Assembly (NCBI GenBank): GCA_964505785.1 | Contig: CAZDJZ010000031.1 | Span: 1 to 23,998, forward strand | Direction of reading: 5' to 3' | DNA: 23,998 nucleotides | Origin: CAYRTV01 sp964505785 | Lineage (GTDB): Bacteria > Acidobacteriota > Aminicenantia > Aminicenantales > Aminicenantaceae | Shown here: in pieces, positions 1 through 7,259 of the stretch | Layout of the letters: every line of letters starts with the position of its first letter | Position numbering within the stretch: position 1 is the stretch's first letter | The notes under the pieces: generated by a model | Told to the model about the DNA's origin: nothing | What the model saw: the letters and a program-made list of their open reading frames with translations, nothing else | Database searches by the model: none | Made by a program: the position numbers and the translations under genes

Positions 1-60
1 AAAACCGGACATTTCTACGTTGCTAAGAACCGGACATTTTTACTTTGCCTTGACACGGCA
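1..60. mobile_element. Probable terminal end of an insertion sequence (partial)
   Basis: Two direct copies of AACCGGACATTT lie at 3-14 and 28-39, each followed by a related TNC-rich tail ending near TTGC or TTGCC. Repeated short motifs near a terminus resemble the multiple binding sites at ends of IS21-like elements. The rest of the element would lie upstream of the window, so no transposase is visible here. The family name is an inference from the motif layout; a plain regulatory repeat is the alternative. Confidence 0.4.
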
Positions 61-70
61 AGGCGCTTTT

Positions 71-99
71 TTGACCGAGGCTCAATTGTATGATATAAG
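71..99 (+). promoter_or_regulatory. Sigma70 promoter for the aminotransferase-like gene
   Basis: TTGACC at 71-76 and TATAAG at 94-99 are separated by 17 bases, and TGA directly precedes the -10 box (extended -10). Transcription would begin near 106 and leave a leader of about 120 bases before the ATG at 226. Confidence 0.6.
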
Positions 100-137
100 C
101 TAAATTCAGGGCTGACAAAAAAAAAAATGAAAACGCA

Positions 138-200
138 AGGCCGATATCATATGTGTCATACCCTGAAATTGTCATATCGGCCTCCCCGATCCGCTGGGGG
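138..200 (+). promoter_or_regulatory. Structured 5' leader with two hairpins
   Basis: A perfect 10-bp inverted repeat (AGGCCGATAT at 138-147, its complement at 174-183) encloses a 26-base loop that contains GTCATA, repeated again at 171-176. A second short hairpin of C-run 184-187 with the G-run from about 195 follows, and the ribosome binding site is at 213-218. The arrangement could be a leader regulating the downstream gene or a protein-binding palindrome. It matches no riboswitch class I recognise. Confidence 0.4.
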
Positions 201-225
201 GGGCAGGAATATAAGGAGATATTTC

Positions 226-1314
226 ATGGCTGGTTTTGAAGGAGTAAAGTGGGCTTCCAAACAATTGCAATATTTATTAAAAGAGAAACAGCTTAATATT
301 GTGGAATCCGGCGCTAAAGTTTATGCGGTAAACCGCTCCATCCATTACGGTCAATTTTTGGCCTTCGAAGGGATCAGGTTTTTTTGCCGCAAGGATGGTC
401 ACAATCAGGTTGAGGTGGTCTTGTTAAATTGGCGTCACAACTTAGAGCGGTTTCGTAAAGGAATGGCGTTTAATCTCAGTTCCTCTCAGCAAAAAATGAT
501 CCCCACTGCAGAGGAGCTGGAACATCTTTTTATTCATCAGTATTTTAAACACCCATCCATGCGCAGTTTCCTTGAAGAGATGGCGGAAAATCAGGCTCAA
601 GGCTATCTTCGCCCTTTCACTGTAGATGAGGAAGAATCGATCGGGGTCACATTTCCGGGAAATCCTTCTATCCGTGCGGTGGCTTGCCGGTATGACCATT
701 ATCTCGGGGAGCCATTTTATGGCGTGGTTGTTCCTCATTTAATCAGGGCGGTTTCAGAAAACAAGACCGGATGCCTGAAGTTAGGGGTGAATTATCTAAT
801 CAGTGTAAAGGCGATCGATGAAGCCCGGAAAATCGACCGGGAAGCCGCATCGGCTATGTTTTTAGACGACCAGCCTCACAAAAATCTTGAAAGCCGGTTG
901 GTTACGGAATGGGACTCATCATGCTGCTTGTTTGCCCTTCGGGACGGGACTGTAGTTAAAATTCCCGAGAACCCCCTCATCCTTCCCTCGGTAACGATAG
1001 GCGGTATTGTAGGAATTCTTAAGGAAATGAATGTGCCTATCAGGGAGCAGCATGTTTCTTACGGTGAATTGATTCAGTGGGCGAAGGAAAATCAGTTAGT
1101 AGCGGTCTGCAGTGTCGGAACGGCTGGAATATTGAACCGGTGTTACAGGTTACGGATGGTGGACCGGGAAGGACAAACCATAGCTCTTCATACGCCGATT
1201 GAAGACAATCCGCTTTTTCGGAAACTGGAAGACGCCAGGACCATATACTGGGACATCTATAGGGGAGAGGCCCGCCTTCCTGCCGGAGCGAAGCTCTATA
1301 AATATAAGCTATAG
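226..1314 (+). CDS. Branched-chain-aminotransferase-like PLP enzyme (fold type IV)
   Basis: The 362-residue product aligns along its length with branched-chain amino acid aminotransferases, which swap the amino group between Leu/Ile/Val and 2-oxoglutarate in the cytoplasm. Visible landmarks are an HYGQ-FEG segment (40-49), GYLRP (126-130), the candidate PLP lysine K185 in KLGVNY (usually K-x-GGNY), E228 in VTEWDSSCCLF at the place of the cofactor-binding Glu, and VGTAG (297-301). The C-terminus (IEDNPLFRKLEDARTIYWDI) also fits the family. Several normally invariant positions differ: the GGNY glycine, the G after the Glu, and the Arg after LPxVT. Substrate is therefore uncertain, and a non-BCAA paralogue is possible. 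ATG 226 was chosen over the in-frame ATG 127 because AAGGAG sits at 213-218, while 127 lies inside the leader. The gene ends 3 bases from the convergent ferritin-like gene. Confidence 0.78.
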   Translation: MAGFEGVKWASKQLQYLLKEKQLNIVESGAKVYAVNRSIHYGQFLAFEGIRFFCRKDGHNQVEVVLLNWRHNLERFRKGMAFNLSSSQQKMIPTAEELEHLFIHQYFKHPSMRSFLEEMAENQAQGYLRPFTVDEEESIGVTFPGNPSIRAVACRYDHYLGEPFYGVVVPHLIRAVSENKTGCLKLGVNYLISVKAIDEARKIDREAASAMFLDDQPHKNLESRLVTEWDSSCCLFALRDGTVVKIPENPLILPSVTIGGIVGILKEMNVPIREQHVSYGELIQWAKENQLVAVCSVGTAGILNRCYRLRMVDREGQTIALHTPIEDNPLFRKLEDARTIYWDIYRGEARLPAGAKLYKYKL

Positions 1315-1317
1315 GGA

Positions 1318-2175
1318 CTAGACTTTTTTCAGCCAGTCCTCATATTCGTCGGCTTCGTATCTCTCTTGTTTGATACTCAGATCGAGGTTGATGAGGAGCC
1401 CGGAATGCTTTTGGGCTTCCGTACTGTCCCGGAGGTTCTGATGCTGCTTCCGTGATTGCTGGACATCTTCCAACGCACCCTTAAGAGCATCGCCGACAGC
1501 GGTACTCATGTTGATTTTTCCTGCTTCAAGCCTGGGCTCGACTCCATTTTCAGCCACTTCTTCCGCGATATGCGCAAGCTGTTTCATTTTAGTCATGGAA
1601 AAATCCATAATTTGCCAGGCAAGGAATCCGTCTTTTTGAAATATCCAGGAGTTCCGCACCTGCTGCAGCATTTCATTGTATTTTTTTTGTACAATTTTCT
1701 GGAGATTTTCCATAAAAGCGCCGGGCAGTTCATTTTCTTCCCCTGGAAGACCGGCTGCTTGTTCCGGTGTAAGCTTGTCCAGTGTCCGCTGGAATTTATC
1801 TGCGTGCATGGAGGATTCCCAGGCTTCTCGCTGCAATACCCGTTTGATATGAGGGTTGTCTACTTTTTCGGCTTCCTCGTTGTAATGAGGTATTAAATTC
1901 TTTTCGTATTTGATATAGGACTCGAAAATCGTGGCACGGCTGGTGGGATCAAAGGGATAGGGTGCAGGTGTCATATCCGGTTCGCCTCCCAGTTTTCCTA
2001 TGATCAGGCCCAGCCAGTGAAGATGCCACATCTCTTCACGGCAGCGGGAAAGAAGGCCGGCTCCCAATGGGGAATCCTCGCCTTCCAGATAGCTGTGCAC
2101 CAAGTAGCGAATGATAGCGGCATGCTCTTCTTTAAGGTCATTGTTAAGCATCTCTATCAATTCTTTTTTATCCAT
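1318..2175 (-). CDS. Ferritin-like di-iron protein with two related halves
   Basis: The 285-residue helical protein opens with a ferritin-like bundle: KEEHAAIIRY (15-24) on helix 1, REEMWHLHW (46-54, E48 and H51 as ExxH) on helix 2, Glu-rich YEKNLIPHYNEEAEK on helix 3 and REAWESSMH (116-124) on helix 4. The last motif has Glu four, not three, residues before His, so the iron site may be altered. Residues about 175-285 look like a degenerate second copy: MKQLAHIAEEVAENGVEP mirrors the helix-2 segment MWHLHWLGLIIGKLGGEP, but most ligands are lost. Families of this type store iron or detoxify peroxide (bacterioferritin, Dps, rubrerythrin). The start at 2175 is chosen because AAAGGG lies 9 bases upstream and a promoter occupies 2209-2237; a longer frame from 2232 would begin inside that promoter. 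Confidence 0.7.
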   Translation of the reverse strand: MDKKELIEMLNNDLKEEHAAIIRYLVHSYLEGEDSPLGAGLLSRCREEMWHLHWLGLIIGKLGGEPDMTPAPYPFDPTSRATIFESYIKYEKNLIPHYNEEAEKVDNPHIKRVLQREAWESSMHADKFQRTLDKLTPEQAAGLPGEENELPGAFMENLQKIVQKKYNEMLQQVRNSWIFQKDGFLAWQIMDFSMTKMKQLAHIAEEVAENGVEPRLEAGKINMSTAVGDALKGALEDVQQSRKQHQNLRDSTEAQKHSGLLINLDLSIKQERYEADEYEDWLKKV

Positions 2176-2189
2176 ATTTCTTTTCCCTT

Positions 2190-2237
2190 TCATAATAATA
2201 TTGTCATCATAATAATTTCTAAAAACGGACAAGTCAA
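2190..2237 (-). promoter_or_regulatory. Sigma70 promoter with two operator-like AT-rich repeats
   Basis: Reading the minus strand, TTGACT (2232-2237) and TATTAT (2209-2214) are 17 bases apart. A 10-base direct repeat, ATTATTATGA on this strand, occurs at 2207-2216 and 2190-2199, one copy over the -10 box and one just downstream, 17 bases apart. AT-rich half sites of this kind recall Fur or PerR boxes, which would suit a ferritin-like gene; the regulator is a guess. Confidence 0.5.
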
Positions 2238-2249
2238 GCTGAACCTTGA

Positions 2250-4082
2250 TTATAAAACATCTTGCAGCACTGACAGCGGGGCATCAACTTTTCCAAAAGG
2301 CATAGAAACCTGGACTCCGGCGATGTAAGATTTTAACTCCTGCAGGGTTTCCCGGGCTATCCGGATTCCTTCATCCCCGGCCTCTTTTTTGGTCCGGGTG
2401 GCGCGCATGCGTTTCATGATATCATCTGGGACTTTAGCTCCGGGAATTTCATTGTTCATAAATTCCGCGTTCCTGATGCTGGCTAACGGCCAGATGCCTG
2501 CGATTAGAGGGATTTTGATATGATTTATGCGTTTGCGAAAATTGTGAAAAAGATCCAGATCAAAGACCGGTTGAGTAATCGCGAATTGCGCCCCCGCTTT
2601 GACTTTCCATTCAAAGCGTCTTATTTCATAATCCAGATCGATCGCGCCGGGATTAGCCCCGACCCCAATCAGGAAACCGGTGGGGCTTTTCAGTGGGTTT
2701 CCTCCCAGATCCCGGCCTCGATTCAGGCTGTATACCACATTGGTCAAACCAATGGAATCAACATCAAAGACCGCGGTGGCATCAGGATATGTCCCCATTT
2801 TGGGCGGATCACCCGTTACAAGCAGCAGGTTTTTTATGCCGGCGCTGTATGCTCCCAGCAAGTCGCCTACCATGCCCAGTAAATTCCGGTCGCGGCAGGC
2901 ATAATGCTGGATGACCTCAATCCCTACCTGCTGTTGAATAATGAAGGACAGGTAGCTGGCGCTCATCCTCGACATTGCCCGCGGGCCGTCCGGGATGTTG
3001 ACCGTATCGACGCCGGCATCCTTCATCGTTTGAGCTTGCTCAATGGGTTTTGCAGCGTCGATGCCCCGGGGAGGAACAATTTCAACTGTTGTGACAAATA
3101 CTTCGTCTGAAATTTTTCTGGCTAACTCCGACCGGTCCTGTACAGGGATGACGGGTTTGTCCGCAGTCTTTTCCGACACCTTTACTTTGCGCCGCAATTG
3201 CCGGCGTGGCTGGACGGATTGAATCGCCTTGCGCATTTCCCGGGTAAAGTCCGGGTTTGTCCCGCAACAGCTGCCGATCACCCTTACTCCGGCTTGAGCG
3301 AATCGTTTCGCATATTCTGCAAAATACTCTGCGGAGGCCAGATAAATATTCCGGCCGTCTACATTCTGGGGAATGCCGGCATTCGGCATAACACTGACCG
3401 GGATATCAACAGCGGAGACCATTTTTTCTGCAGCTTCCAGCATAACTTTGGGCCCGACACTGCAATTAATACCGACTATATCGGCTCCGAAATCCCTCAT
3501 TTTGACGGCCAGTCTTTCCGGAGGGGTTCCAAACAAGGAGTTGCCGTCATCGCCGATGGTCATGTGAGCCATGATTGGAATGCTGAATTTTTCTTTAATT
3601 CCGAGGATGGCCTGCTGGATGAGATGTAAATCGGTAAATGTTTCCAGCGACAGGATATCCACACCTGCGTCTATTAAGGGCTTGGCCTGCTCCTGATATA
3701 TATCCCGGGCTTCATTTTCTGAAAGAATTCCCCAGGGCTCTAATCGTTCACCCAGGGGACCCATGGAGCCGGCCACGTAAATATCTTCCCCGGCTTCTTC
3801 CCTTGCGATTTCAGCACCTTGATAATTGATGGCCTGAACTTCCTTCTCCAGCCCATGCTTCTGGAGTTTTATCCGGTTGGCACCGAAGGTATTGGTTTCA
3901 ATCACATCGGCGCCGGCGTCTAAATAGGCGTTATGAATCTCTCGAACCAATTTCGGATTTGTGAGATTTAAGTGATCGTAACAAGTATTGATAAAAACCC
4001 CCCGGGCATAGATTTCCGTGCCCGTCGCGCCGTCCATCAGTACAATATTTTCAGCGGCAAATTCTAAAAATGCCTTTCGCAT
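2250..4082 (-). CDS. Bifunctional homocysteine S-methyltransferase / 5,10-methylenetetrahydrofolate reductase
   Basis: The 610-residue protein joins two enzymes of one-carbon and methionine metabolism, as in Bacillus YitJ. Residues 1-290 form a homocysteine methyltransferase barrel: MDGATGTE near the N-terminus and the zinc cysteines C207 (GINCSVGP) and C272-C273 (GSCCGTNPD). Residues about 325-590 are a MetF-type FAD barrel, with TTVEIVPPRG at 331-340, LLLVTGDPPKMG at 419-430 and AITQPVFD at 501-508. The fusion would make 5-methyl-THF and pass a methyl group to homocysteine. AAGGAG lies 5 bases before the ATG. The ferritin-like gene follows 74 bases downstream on the same strand but has its own promoter. 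Length and motif order are typical and nothing looks broken. Confidence 0.93.
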   Translation of the reverse strand: MRKAFLEFAAENIVLMDGATGTEIYARGVFINTCYDHLNLTNPKLVREIHNAYLDAGADVIETNTFGANRIKLQKHGLEKEVQAINYQGAEIAREEAGEDIYVAGSMGPLGERLEPWGILSENEARDIYQEQAKPLIDAGVDILSLETFTDLHLIQQAILGIKEKFSIPIMAHMTIGDDGNSLFGTPPERLAVKMRDFGADIVGINCSVGPKVMLEAAEKMVSAVDIPVSVMPNAGIPQNVDGRNIYLASAEYFAEYAKRFAQAGVRVIGSCCGTNPDFTREMRKAIQSVQPRRQLRRKVKVSEKTADKPVIPVQDRSELARKISDEVFVTTVEIVPPRGIDAAKPIEQAQTMKDAGVDTVNIPDGPRAMSRMSASYLSFIIQQQVGIEVIQHYACRDRNLLGMVGDLLGAYSAGIKNLLLVTGDPPKMGTYPDATAVFDVDSIGLTNVVYSLNRGRDLGGNPLKSPTGFLIGVGANPGAIDLDYEIRRFEWKVKAGAQFAITQPVFDLDLFHNFRKRINHIKIPLIAGIWPLASIRNAEFMNNEIPGAKVPDDIMKRMRATRTKKEAGDEGIRIARETLQELKSYIAGVQVSMPFGKVDAPLSVLQDVL

Positions 4083-4132
4083 AAATACTCCTTCCCGGTC
4101 AAGTTTTCGGATTAAAGCTAATGGTCAATTAA

Positions 4133-4146
4133 GTCACTGCTGTGAC
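4133..4146. promoter_or_regulatory. Small palindrome in the fusA / methyltransferase divergent region
   Basis: GTCAC-TGCT-GTGAC is a perfect 5-bp inverted repeat between the two divergent genes, in the leader of the minus-strand methyltransferase-reductase. It could be an operator or a small hairpin. No SAM or THF riboswitch pattern was recognised in 4083-4201. Confidence 0.3.
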
Positions 4147-4201
4147 CGGCCGAGCCATTTCCTTTGTCCTTATGATAGCAAAAAAATTACAAGTTAAACA
4201 G

Positions 4202-4230
4202 GTGACAAGGGAGCTGTTTTGGGCTATAAT
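4202..4230 (+). promoter_or_regulatory. Strong sigma70 promoter for fusA
   Basis: GTGACA (4202-4207) and the consensus -10 TATAAT (4225-4230) are separated by exactly 17 bases. Predicted start is near 4237, about 75 bases before the ATG at 4312. This is the best sigma70 match in the window, as expected for a highly expressed translation factor. Confidence 0.7.
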
Positions 4231-4311
4231 ACAAAAAGCGGATTTATTTATTCCAGCATCCCCAAAAACCGGGGACTTCCCTATTAATTTGATAAAGAGG
4301 TCTTGATAGAG

Positions 4312-6402
4312 ATGAATACAGACATGAAAAACATGAGAAATATTGGAATCAGTGCTCATATAGATTCCGGCAAAACCACTTTGACGGAAAGGATGTTGTT
4401 TTATACAAAAAAAATACATAAAATCCATGAAGTTAAAGGAAAAGACGGGATCGGAGCGACAATGGATTCTATGGAATTGGAAAAAGAACGTGGAATCACC
4501 ATCGCATCCGCTTCAACTAATGTCAAATGGAAAAATCATTCCATCAATATTATTGACACTCCCGGCCATGTGGATTTCACCATGGAAGTGGAGCGGTCCT
4601 TGCGGGTCCTGGACGGAGCGGTTTTAATTTTATGTTCGGTTGGTGGAGTTCAGTCTCAGTCTATCACTGTAGACCGCCAGCTGAAGAGGTATAATATTCC
4701 CCGTATAGCCTTCATCAATAAATTGGACCGTGTAGGTGCGGACCCATTCAAAGTGAACCGGCAGCTGCGGGAAAAATTGGCCCATAATGCCGTTCTTTTG
4801 CAGATTCCCATAGGACTGGAAGATAAGCATGAAGGCATTATAGACTTGATATCCATGAAGGCGATTTATTTTGACGGGCCGGAGGGTTCTATTGTCAGAA
4901 CCGGAAATATACCAGGTGAATTAACAGAGGAGGCCCGCAAACAAAGAGAAATAATGCTGGATGAAGTCTCCATGCTTTCGGATGAATTGATGGAAGCGGT
5001 TCTAGAGGACAGAGCGGAAGAGGATTTGATCCGGAATGCAGTCAGAAAAGGGACGATTGAACGAAAACTAACCCCCGTATTCATGGGTTCCGCGTATAAG
5101 AACAAAGGAGTCCAGCTGCTGATGGATGCCATCGTCCACTATCTGCCCGATCCAACAGAAGTGGACAATTACGCTTTGGACATGGATAAAGAGGAAGAAA
5201 AAATCAAGCTGGAGTCTTCTCCGGAAAAACCTGCGGTGGCTTTAGCCTTTAAGTTGGAAGACGGACCTTACGGCCAGCTCACGTACATCCGGGTATATCA
5301 GGGGACAATCAAAAAAGGAGACGAACTCTATAACACCAGGGGGAAAAATATTTTTAAAGTGGGACGGCTGATCCGCATGCACGCGGAAAGGATGGAAGAG
5401 ATTAATGAAGCTTTCGCCGGAGATATTGTTGCCCTCTTCGGAATTGACTGTGTTTCCGGAGATACCGTTGCAGCCCCGGGTCTAAATTATACTTTGACTT
5501 CCATGTATGTCCCTGACCCGGTGATATCCTTGGCTGTTAAACCTGTTGATAATAAATCATCGGACAATATGGCTAAGGCTTTGAACCGGTTTGCTAAAGA
5601 AGACCCGACTTTCCGTAATCATGTGGATCCGGAATCCCACCAGACAATAATTCAGGGAATGGGCGAATTGCATCTTGATGTATACCTGGAGCGGATGCGC
5701 AGGGAATACCGCGCTGAAGTTGAAACCGGACAGCCGCAAGTGGCCTACCGGGAGGCGATTACCCGCAGGGCCGAATTTGATTATACCCACAAAAAACAAA
5801 CCGGTGGCGCCGGCCAGTTTGGAAGAGTAGCCGGCTATATAGAACCTCTGAAAGAAGAAAAATATGAATTCGTCAATGAGGTCAAAGGGGGAAATATCCC
5901 CCGGGAATTTATTCCGGCTTGCGATACCGGGTTTCAAAAATTTATGGAAAAGGGCCCTCTCATTGGGTTCCCCATTACCGGGATGCGGGTGGTTTTAACC
6001 GATGGCCGGTATCATCCGGTGGATTCATCCGAAATTGCCTTTCGTACTGCATCCAGGGATGCTTTGCGCCGTATTTACCACAAGGCTGTTCCGCAGATTT
6101 TAGAACCCATTATGAAACTCTCGGTTGAAGGGCCTTCTGAGTTTGCCGGTAATATTTTCTCCAGTATTAACCAGAGGCGCGGGATTATCATCAGCACAGT
6201 AGAGGATGGAACCTTCGTCCGTGTTGATGCTGAGGTACCGCTAAGCGAAATGTTTGGATATTCCACGGTAATCCGGTCATTGACCCAAGGGAAGGCGGAA
6301 TTTTCTATGGAATTCCAAAAGTATGGGAAAGTTCCAGAGAATATTGCGGAGGCCCTGCAAACGGAGCATATGGAAAAGGCCCAAAAGGCCGCATCCTTAT
6401 AA
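4312..6402 (+). CDS. fusA: Elongation factor G, spd/mitochondrial EFG1 type
   Basis: The 696-residue GTPase moves tRNA and mRNA through the ribosome. All five G motifs are present: AHIDSGKTT (15-23), RGITI, DTPGH, NKLD and GSA, followed by the usual domains II-V. Its wording is not that of standard EF-G: AHIDSGKTTLTER in place of AHIDAGKTTTTER, EVKGKDGIGATMDSMELE, AIYFDGPEGSIVR and FGIDCVSGDT. These match the EFG1 lineage found in mitochondria, spirochaetes, planctomycetes and deltaproteobacteria (spdEFG1). In that lineage EFG1 does translocation and a second EFG2 does ribosome recycling. ATG 4312 is preferred: AAAGAGG ends 11 bases upstream, while the in-frame TTG at 4303 is only 2 bases from it. 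The gene is not in an str operon here; neighbours are unrelated. Confidence 0.93.
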   Translation: MNTDMKNMRNIGISAHIDSGKTTLTERMLFYTKKIHKIHEVKGKDGIGATMDSMELEKERGITIASASTNVKWKNHSINIIDTPGHVDFTMEVERSLRVLDGAVLILCSVGGVQSQSITVDRQLKRYNIPRIAFINKLDRVGADPFKVNRQLREKLAHNAVLLQIPIGLEDKHEGIIDLISMKAIYFDGPEGSIVRTGNIPGELTEEARKQREIMLDEVSMLSDELMEAVLEDRAEEDLIRNAVRKGTIERKLTPVFMGSAYKNKGVQLLMDAIVHYLPDPTEVDNYALDMDKEEEKIKLESSPEKPAVALAFKLEDGPYGQLTYIRVYQGTIKKGDELYNTRGKNIFKVGRLIRMHAERMEEINEAFAGDIVALFGIDCVSGDTVAAPGLNYTLTSMYVPDPVISLAVKPVDNKSSDNMAKALNRFAKEDPTFRNHVDPESHQTIIQGMGELHLDVYLERMRREYRAEVETGQPQVAYREAITRRAEFDYTHKKQTGGAGQFGRVAGYIEPLKEEKYEFVNEVKGGNIPREFIPACDTGFQKFMEKGPLIGFPITGMRVVLTDGRYHPVDSSEIAFRTASRDALRRIYHKAVPQILEPIMKLSVEGPSEFAGNIFSSINQRRGIIISTVEDGTFVRVDAEVPLSEMFGYSTVIRSLTQGKAEFSMEFQKYGKVPENIAEALQTEHMEKAQKAASL

Positions 6403-6504
6403 GCCTGACTTATTAACGGGCCGAGATTGCCGCAAAGAGATTGTAAAAACAGCATAAATTTTTTTTATGACGGGGTCAGGTAAAGATATAAGGAGAAAAA
6501 TTCG

Positions 6505-7212
6505 ATGATAAAAACAGAATTGATCAAGCGCAGCCCCTTGCGTATTCTAGAAAAATCCATCCGCGGCGGATTGGGTATGGGAAATATTGGAATCCTGGCC
6601 TCACGAAAAGGAATCGGAAAAACCGCCTGCCTGGTTCATATCGGCATTGACAAACTATTTCAAGATAAGCCGGTCATTCATGTTTCTTTTTCCAGCCGCG
6701 TTGATCACATTATCCAATGGTATGAGGATATTTTTCGTGAGATAGCCACCCGGCAGAAATTGGAGACACCCGGCGGCCTGCATGAAGATATTGTGAAAAA
6801 CCGGGTGATCATGAACTTCAGCCAAACAGGAACGAATACCGAGCAGATTCTAAACAGCCTCAAAGCGTTGATTCAATATGGACGGTTTGCTGCGGAAACG
6901 GTCATTGTAGACGGCTTTGATTTTTCGCGGGGTTCCCGGGATGATCTTAAGCTCTTTCGGGAATTTGCGGAAAAAATGAGCCTGGAAATCTGGTTTAGCG
7001 CTTCCCTCAAAAAAGAGGATAATCTTTTTGATGACGAAGGCACTCCTTATGAGCTTCAGGACTTAATGGACGAAATCCAAGTTCTCATAACCCTCCGTTT
7101 CCAGAAAAATCATGTTCAGCTTAAGTTGGTCAAAAATCATGGCTATCATCAACCTGAGGATCTCCAGCTCAGCCTGGATCCTGCAACCCTTCTCATCGCC
7201 CAGACGAAGTAA
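6505..7212 (+). CDS. RecA/DnaB-fold P-loop ATPase of unknown role
   Basis: The 235-residue soluble protein starts like a DnaB/KaiC/RadA ATPase core. RGGLGMGNIGILAS leads into a Walker A loop SRKGIGKT (33-40), with Ser at the usual Gly/Ala position, and a hydrophobic strand TVIVDGFDF (132-140, D136) acts as Walker B. No helicase N-domain, zinc finger or Lon-like C-domain is attached, so it is a minimal, single-domain ATPase and shorter than DnaB or RadA. AAGGAG lies 9 bases before the ATG. It follows fusA by 102 bases on the same strand, with no clear terminator between, and could share its transcript. I do not recognise a named family; roles in DNA metabolism or signalling are possible. Confidence 0.6.
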   Translation: MIKTELIKRSPLRILEKSIRGGLGMGNIGILASRKGIGKTACLVHIGIDKLFQDKPVIHVSFSSRVDHIIQWYEDIFREIATRQKLETPGGLHEDIVKNRVIMNFSQTGTNTEQILNSLKALIQYGRFAAETVIVDGFDFSRGSRDDLKLFREFAEKMSLEIWFSASLKKEDNLFDDEGTPYELQDLMDEIQVLITLRFQKNHVQLKLVKNHGYHQPEDLQLSLDPATLLIAQTK

Positions 7213-7259
7213 TCTGCTATAGTTCACTGATGGGGCATTCTTTCATGAATAAGCTGGGA

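Noticed and set aside
2680..2914. Several plus-strand open frames inside the methyltransferase-reductase gene
   Set aside because: They are mirror frames of a well-conserved minus-strand gene and have no ribosome binding sites.
4083..4201. Possible SAM or THF riboswitch in the leader of the methionine/folate gene
   Set aside because: Only a 5-bp palindrome is present; none of the conserved riboswitch core patterns was recognisable.
6409..6440. Sequence CTTATTAACGGGCCGAGAT resembling 14608-14632
   Set aside because: Only about 20 of 25 positions agree, with no structure; too weak to call a repeat family.
6430..6475. Sigma70 promoter for the P-loop ATPase (TTGTAA ... TTATGA)
   Set aside because: Both boxes are poor matches and the spacer is T-rich, so it is not distinguishable from background.
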